Source of the DNA: Acanthochlamys bracteata
Lineage: Eukaryota > Streptophyta > Magnoliopsida > Pandanales > Velloziaceae
Length of the DNA: 64,000 bases
Direction of reading: 5' to 3'
Assembly (NCBI GenBank): GCA_019914995.1
Contig: CM034126.1
Coordinates: 13,645,001 to 13,709,000, forward strand
Shown here one piece after another: positions 60,540-64,000 of the stretch. Under the pieces are notes generated by a model, which saw only the letters and a program-made list of their open reading frames with translations, searched no databases and was not told the origin of the DNA. Within the stretch, counting starts at the first letter, position 1, and each line of letters opens with the position of its first letter. A program made the translations under genes and the position numbers.

Positions 60540-62336
60540 CTCTATGTAGTTTTAGATCTTCAAGCATTTTCTGCTTTGAGAAAGTAATAAGATTAGTGTT
60601 CTTTCTATTATCAAACAATCATTTGTAAACTTGTAGGATTAATTTAATTCTGTGGTCTTTTATCGTGCACTTATATAGTTTAGGTTTCACACATTTGAAG
60701 TTGCGATAAATTCAATGTTTCAGTTATTTATTAACGAAAATTTTTATTATTAATTTCATCATTTTGATTTTTAAAATTTTACTTTCTACTTCTAATGCAC
60801 TTCTAAATAAAATTAAAGTACAAAACTATCTATATGGTTAGACCAAACTAACATCTCATCTGCATTATATTCATTTTAATTGATCTGGCAAAACCAGTTT
60901 AACTCTGAAACAACTGACAAGTAAATAAACTGCATGAAGTTCCGAAATTCACTCGCAAATCTTCCAAATTTGGTAACTCACGCTAATTAATATTCTTAGC
61001 GACATGAATTTAATAGAGGGACTGAAAAATAATTGGTCTAGTGACAATTCAATCACTTCAAGTGTTATTATTACATATTTAAACTAAACTCCTAGAAACA
61101 GTAACATATGATCATAAAGCACCAGTTGAACAAGCGTAATAATGTAAACAGCTACATTTACCAGTTTGCAACTTTCAAGTCTCTCCTACATGGACAAAAT
61201 CATTACACAAGTACATATGACATTAAAAGTTTTGTTTTTCCCTTGCATAAAAATAGTAGCAACAGTGAACAGATCAGGGTTTAAGAACACGTACATGAAA
61301 AAGAGCAAAGATACATAAACATACCTCTGCAATCAGCAAGCACACACAAAAAAACAGGTAACGCATGCGTATCTCGAGGCAAAAGCAAATGAATATAAAT
61401 GGGATTTTAATTTCATTTCCATTCATTCAAGTAGTCGACATCTAGATCTCTCTACCTTTCTAGATTCTGGTGCTACTAAGTAGAACAAACAGTGCTCGTT
61501 CCCTAGCAGTAACAGAGCAGAGCAGAGCAAGAGAGCAAAAGAAGAATTCTCATTCATGGAGTCGCTAGGCATGATGGCTGCTTTCTATTAAAAGGGAGGA
61601 GAACACAAGTATGTCAGATGAAGTTTAACAGCAATGCGTTATCAATTTTGGGATAAAACTCTTTAAGCTAGAACACAATTGACGGCCGATCCACTCATTG
61701 CACTTTCCAAACTACGACACAAAAACAAATAAACAACAGCAACAGTGATGGCGAGTAAAAGCAATAATAAATGCTTGTGCGCGCGCCACTTTGCGTTTCG
61801 TTTGATCTTTTCAAGATCTATATTGAACTACTTTGTTAACCAACTGCTTTTGTAATTCTGAAACAAGGTTGTCGTGCAAATTTGTGTGAGGTTTGGGCTT
61901 AGATTCACCTCATGGTGCATGAGACGTGAACCAACACAGCTTCTAATCTAAACCACCGCAGAAGCTCCAGATGACATGTAACGTAAGAGATATTTAAAAA
62001 TACTTTTTAAAAAAATATTTTAAAATTTGAAAAGAATTTTATTTTTTTCTTTGAAAAATAATAAAAAATAAGTAATAACAAAATTTTAAAATTTTTCTAT
62101 ATTTTTAAATATTTAAATTTTACATAAAATATTTTAAAATCTTTATTAAACATGAGATGAAAAAAAAGAAAAAAAAAACTCTCCCAAACATCCACATATT
62201 CCAATCACACGTCACGTACCTGCAGAACTTCTTTCAAAGTCTACCTAGCTTATAGCAGTTTAGTTTCAAACCCATCCGCATCCACATGCAAACAAAAGAA
62301 AACCACCAAGATTGCCACAAAACATTTTACTTGTTC
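60540..62336. other. Intergenic region between the second zinc-finger gene and the PP2C gene
   Basis: Two genes converge here. The left 150 bp are probably the zinc-finger 3' untranslated region, and the right several hundred bases that of the PP2C. An A/T-run module at about 61985-62200 separates them from each other. No gene is seen; short minus-strand frames carry no family features. Confidence 0.45.
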
Positions 62337-62683
62337 TCATCTTGCTTTCAAGTCGATGACAATCACACTAATGTTATCAGTGCTCTTTCTTCCCAATGCC
62401 AGTCTAGCTAGCAAAGCAGCTGCATGTGAACACCGTTCATCAGACGGGTATTCCTCTGCCTTGCCACCAGTTGAGCTTTCGCCTGGATTGCTGCTTGTTT
62501 CTTCAGCTCTCCTCCCTGGGTCTCCCTCCTCCAAGCACCTTCGTGCTACATCACATGCTAGTTCATTGGATAGGACATCCCATAACCCATCACTTGCAAT
62601 GATCAAGCACTCGTCTTCAGGGTCACGATCCATCACCATGATTTCTGGTTCTGATATGACAAAAGGCTTCAAGTATTTGTCTC
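62337..62683 (-). CDS. Protein phosphatase 2C, C-terminal exon only (115 codons visible)
   Basis: On the minus strand an acceptor (TATACAG at 62684-62690) opens the last exon in phase with (G)GDKYLKPFV, then [40 protein letters not shown] and [11 protein letters not shown] before the stop. ASDGLWD and the closing DN supply Asp residues of the PP2C metal centre. Mg/Mn-dependent PP2Cs remove phosphate from Ser/Thr. The GDKYLKPFV and DLK ending fit the plant clade A, which inhibits SnRK2 kinases in abscisic-acid signalling, but the distinguishing N-terminus is not in the window. A Glu/Ser/Gly-rich insert (about 28 residues, between CLEEGD and CSHAAAL) is longer than in typical ABI1/HAB1 forms. 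The previous exon, expected to end in MSRAI, was not found before 64000, so this intron exceeds 1.3 kb. Confidence 0.85.
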
Positions 62684-64000
62684 CTGTATAAAAAGGAAGG
62701 CAGACAACAAGCTAAGGTAATGAGAACTTCAGCTTGCACCTCAGGTACATGATATCCATAAAGAAAAGTTGCAAGCATGAAACTTAAGCTATTGCCAAAA
62801 AGGTTCATGCATTACCAAGTGTTTTAGGCAAACATCTTCCAACATTTTTCTGAGAAATGAAGATAGAATTGCTCTAAAAAGAAGGCAAGCGTCCAACTCG
62901 CATCAAAATCAAGCAGAACTTCAGTACTTACTTGGAAGCGTGGATTTTGTATAATAACAAAACTAAACTGTTCCCAACAGACCCACAAAAAATCCTGCAG
63001 GTCAAACAAGAATTGAAACAAGACTGCTGGACAATTAATCATCTACGCATCCTCAAATTCACGATGGGTAGCACTGATGTACATACCCTACTCGTAGGAT
63101 AAAATAACAACTTATCACAACACAGCATTACAGACCCATCTCAATATTCTTTTCTATTTGAGTTTAGTTACATTCTCAAAGTATGAGGCTACAGAGTGGA
63201 ACATACAGCATCTACAGAAACTTTTGCAGGTTAGTCACATCACTCAGAACAACTTATCACCACTAGACCGATGTAACTGACTTCTCAAACAGGACCTGCT
63301 TAAGTAATTAACCTTAAAAATTTTCTACCACATTTATAGAATGACTTCTTTCTCAAATTAAACAAGCTAAAATTTCATTTCAATTATCACTTGTGCTAAT
63401 CATATCGCATTCCCTTCCCTTACAACCAACACAGAATTTGCAACCAATGCAGCAATCTCACTCCTTTATTCGATTCTAGACTCATTTTCTACATACAACT
63501 TATGGTTCTGTTTCAACAATGGAGGAAGCTTTTTATAAATTCTCAAAGTTCTATATACAGCTTTTCAGCATATGAACATTAAGCTTTTCCAGTCATAGGA
63601 CTTAAATTACTTCTTATGAGTATAGAATCTTTTAAATCTTCTCAATTTTGTCTAAATTCCAATCAACTAAGTTTAGCAGTTGAAAAAATGAATCAACTTC
63701 CCATCACGCTATTAACCAACTTTCCGATCAAGACGTCATCTGCTATTAATCATAGAAGTTAAACCCAACCAGGGCATCAATCTGAAAAACCTGTCAAATC
63801 CCAGATCACCAGTTTACCCAATGCATCACCGAGTCAACCCACTCGATCAAATTGGGAAACTTCGGCGGAGTCTTAAGAAACTAGACCGGATTTGACAATA
63901 CTGCTTTGAAACTACACCGTTTTATGCCAAACTCGTGTATAAATATCAACAGTATTCATGAGCATACAGAAGCCATTTTAAGAAAGTCAACTGTCCCTTG
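62684..64000 (-). other. Intron of the PP2C gene, running to the window edge
   Basis: No PP2C-like coding block was found on the minus strand. The sequence is of moderate AT content without the A/T-run modules seen elsewhere. Short frames at 62623-63042 are not convincing exons. The remaining exons must lie beyond the right edge. Confidence 0.5.

Noticed and set aside
54034-62672. Prokaryotic-style systems such as CRISPR arrays, toxin modules or operons in the window
   Set aside because: No regularly spaced repeats of that type, no operon-like spacing, and all genes carry plant introns or plant families.

Overview
The window reads as nuclear DNA of a flowering plant, most likely a eudicot. 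The genes are split by AT-rich GT-AG introns, the intergenic DNA is very AT-rich, and the families are plant ones: PPR proteins of the PLS/DYW type, an AHL AT-hook protein, QALGGH zinc fingers with EAR motifs, and a PP2C. I cannot name the genus from sequence alone. All exon joins were worked out by hand from reading frame, splice sites and remembered family sequence. No search or alignment program was run.

Layout: 1-6880 is AT-rich DNA full of short inverted-repeat elements, with one hAT element that has perfect 8-bp target duplications. 6900-11082 (+) is a small myristoylation-type RING-H2 ubiquitin ligase of RHB1A type. 13808-16207 (+) is a 207-residue protein of unknown function. 16828-18459 (-) is an intronless organellar PPR protein. 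19992-22560 (-) is a GMA12/MNN10 (GT34-like) Golgi glycosyltransferase. It sits head-to-head with 23425-32737 (+), a large TMEM8/PGAP6-like membrane protein with an EGF module; one of its introns holds a probable solo LTR. 33737-36067 (+) is an intronless DYW-class PPR protein, converging on 36213-39810 (-), an uncharacterised 400-residue, probably nuclear protein. 43358-44254 (+) is an AHL gene whose conserved N-terminus begins with CTG, not ATG. 52155-55785 (-) is a METTL2/6-type tRNA methyltransferase. 57202-57639 and 59910-60539 (+) are two single-C2H2 zinc-finger repressor genes. 62337-62683 (-) is the last exon of a PP2C whose body lies beyond the right edge.

The genes do not form a pathway; this is an ordinary mixed plant gene neighbourhood. 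Themes that do recur are organellar RNA processing (two PPR genes), growth-related transcriptional repressors (AHL, two SUPERMAN-family fingers), and a heavy load of small non-autonomous DNA transposons confined to intergenic DNA and introns. The points most worth a second look are the AUG-less AHL start, the paired hairpin-forming Tourist-like elements near 0.6-1.1 kb, the hAT copies, and the tandem duplication near 41.4 kb whose two copies carry different insertions.
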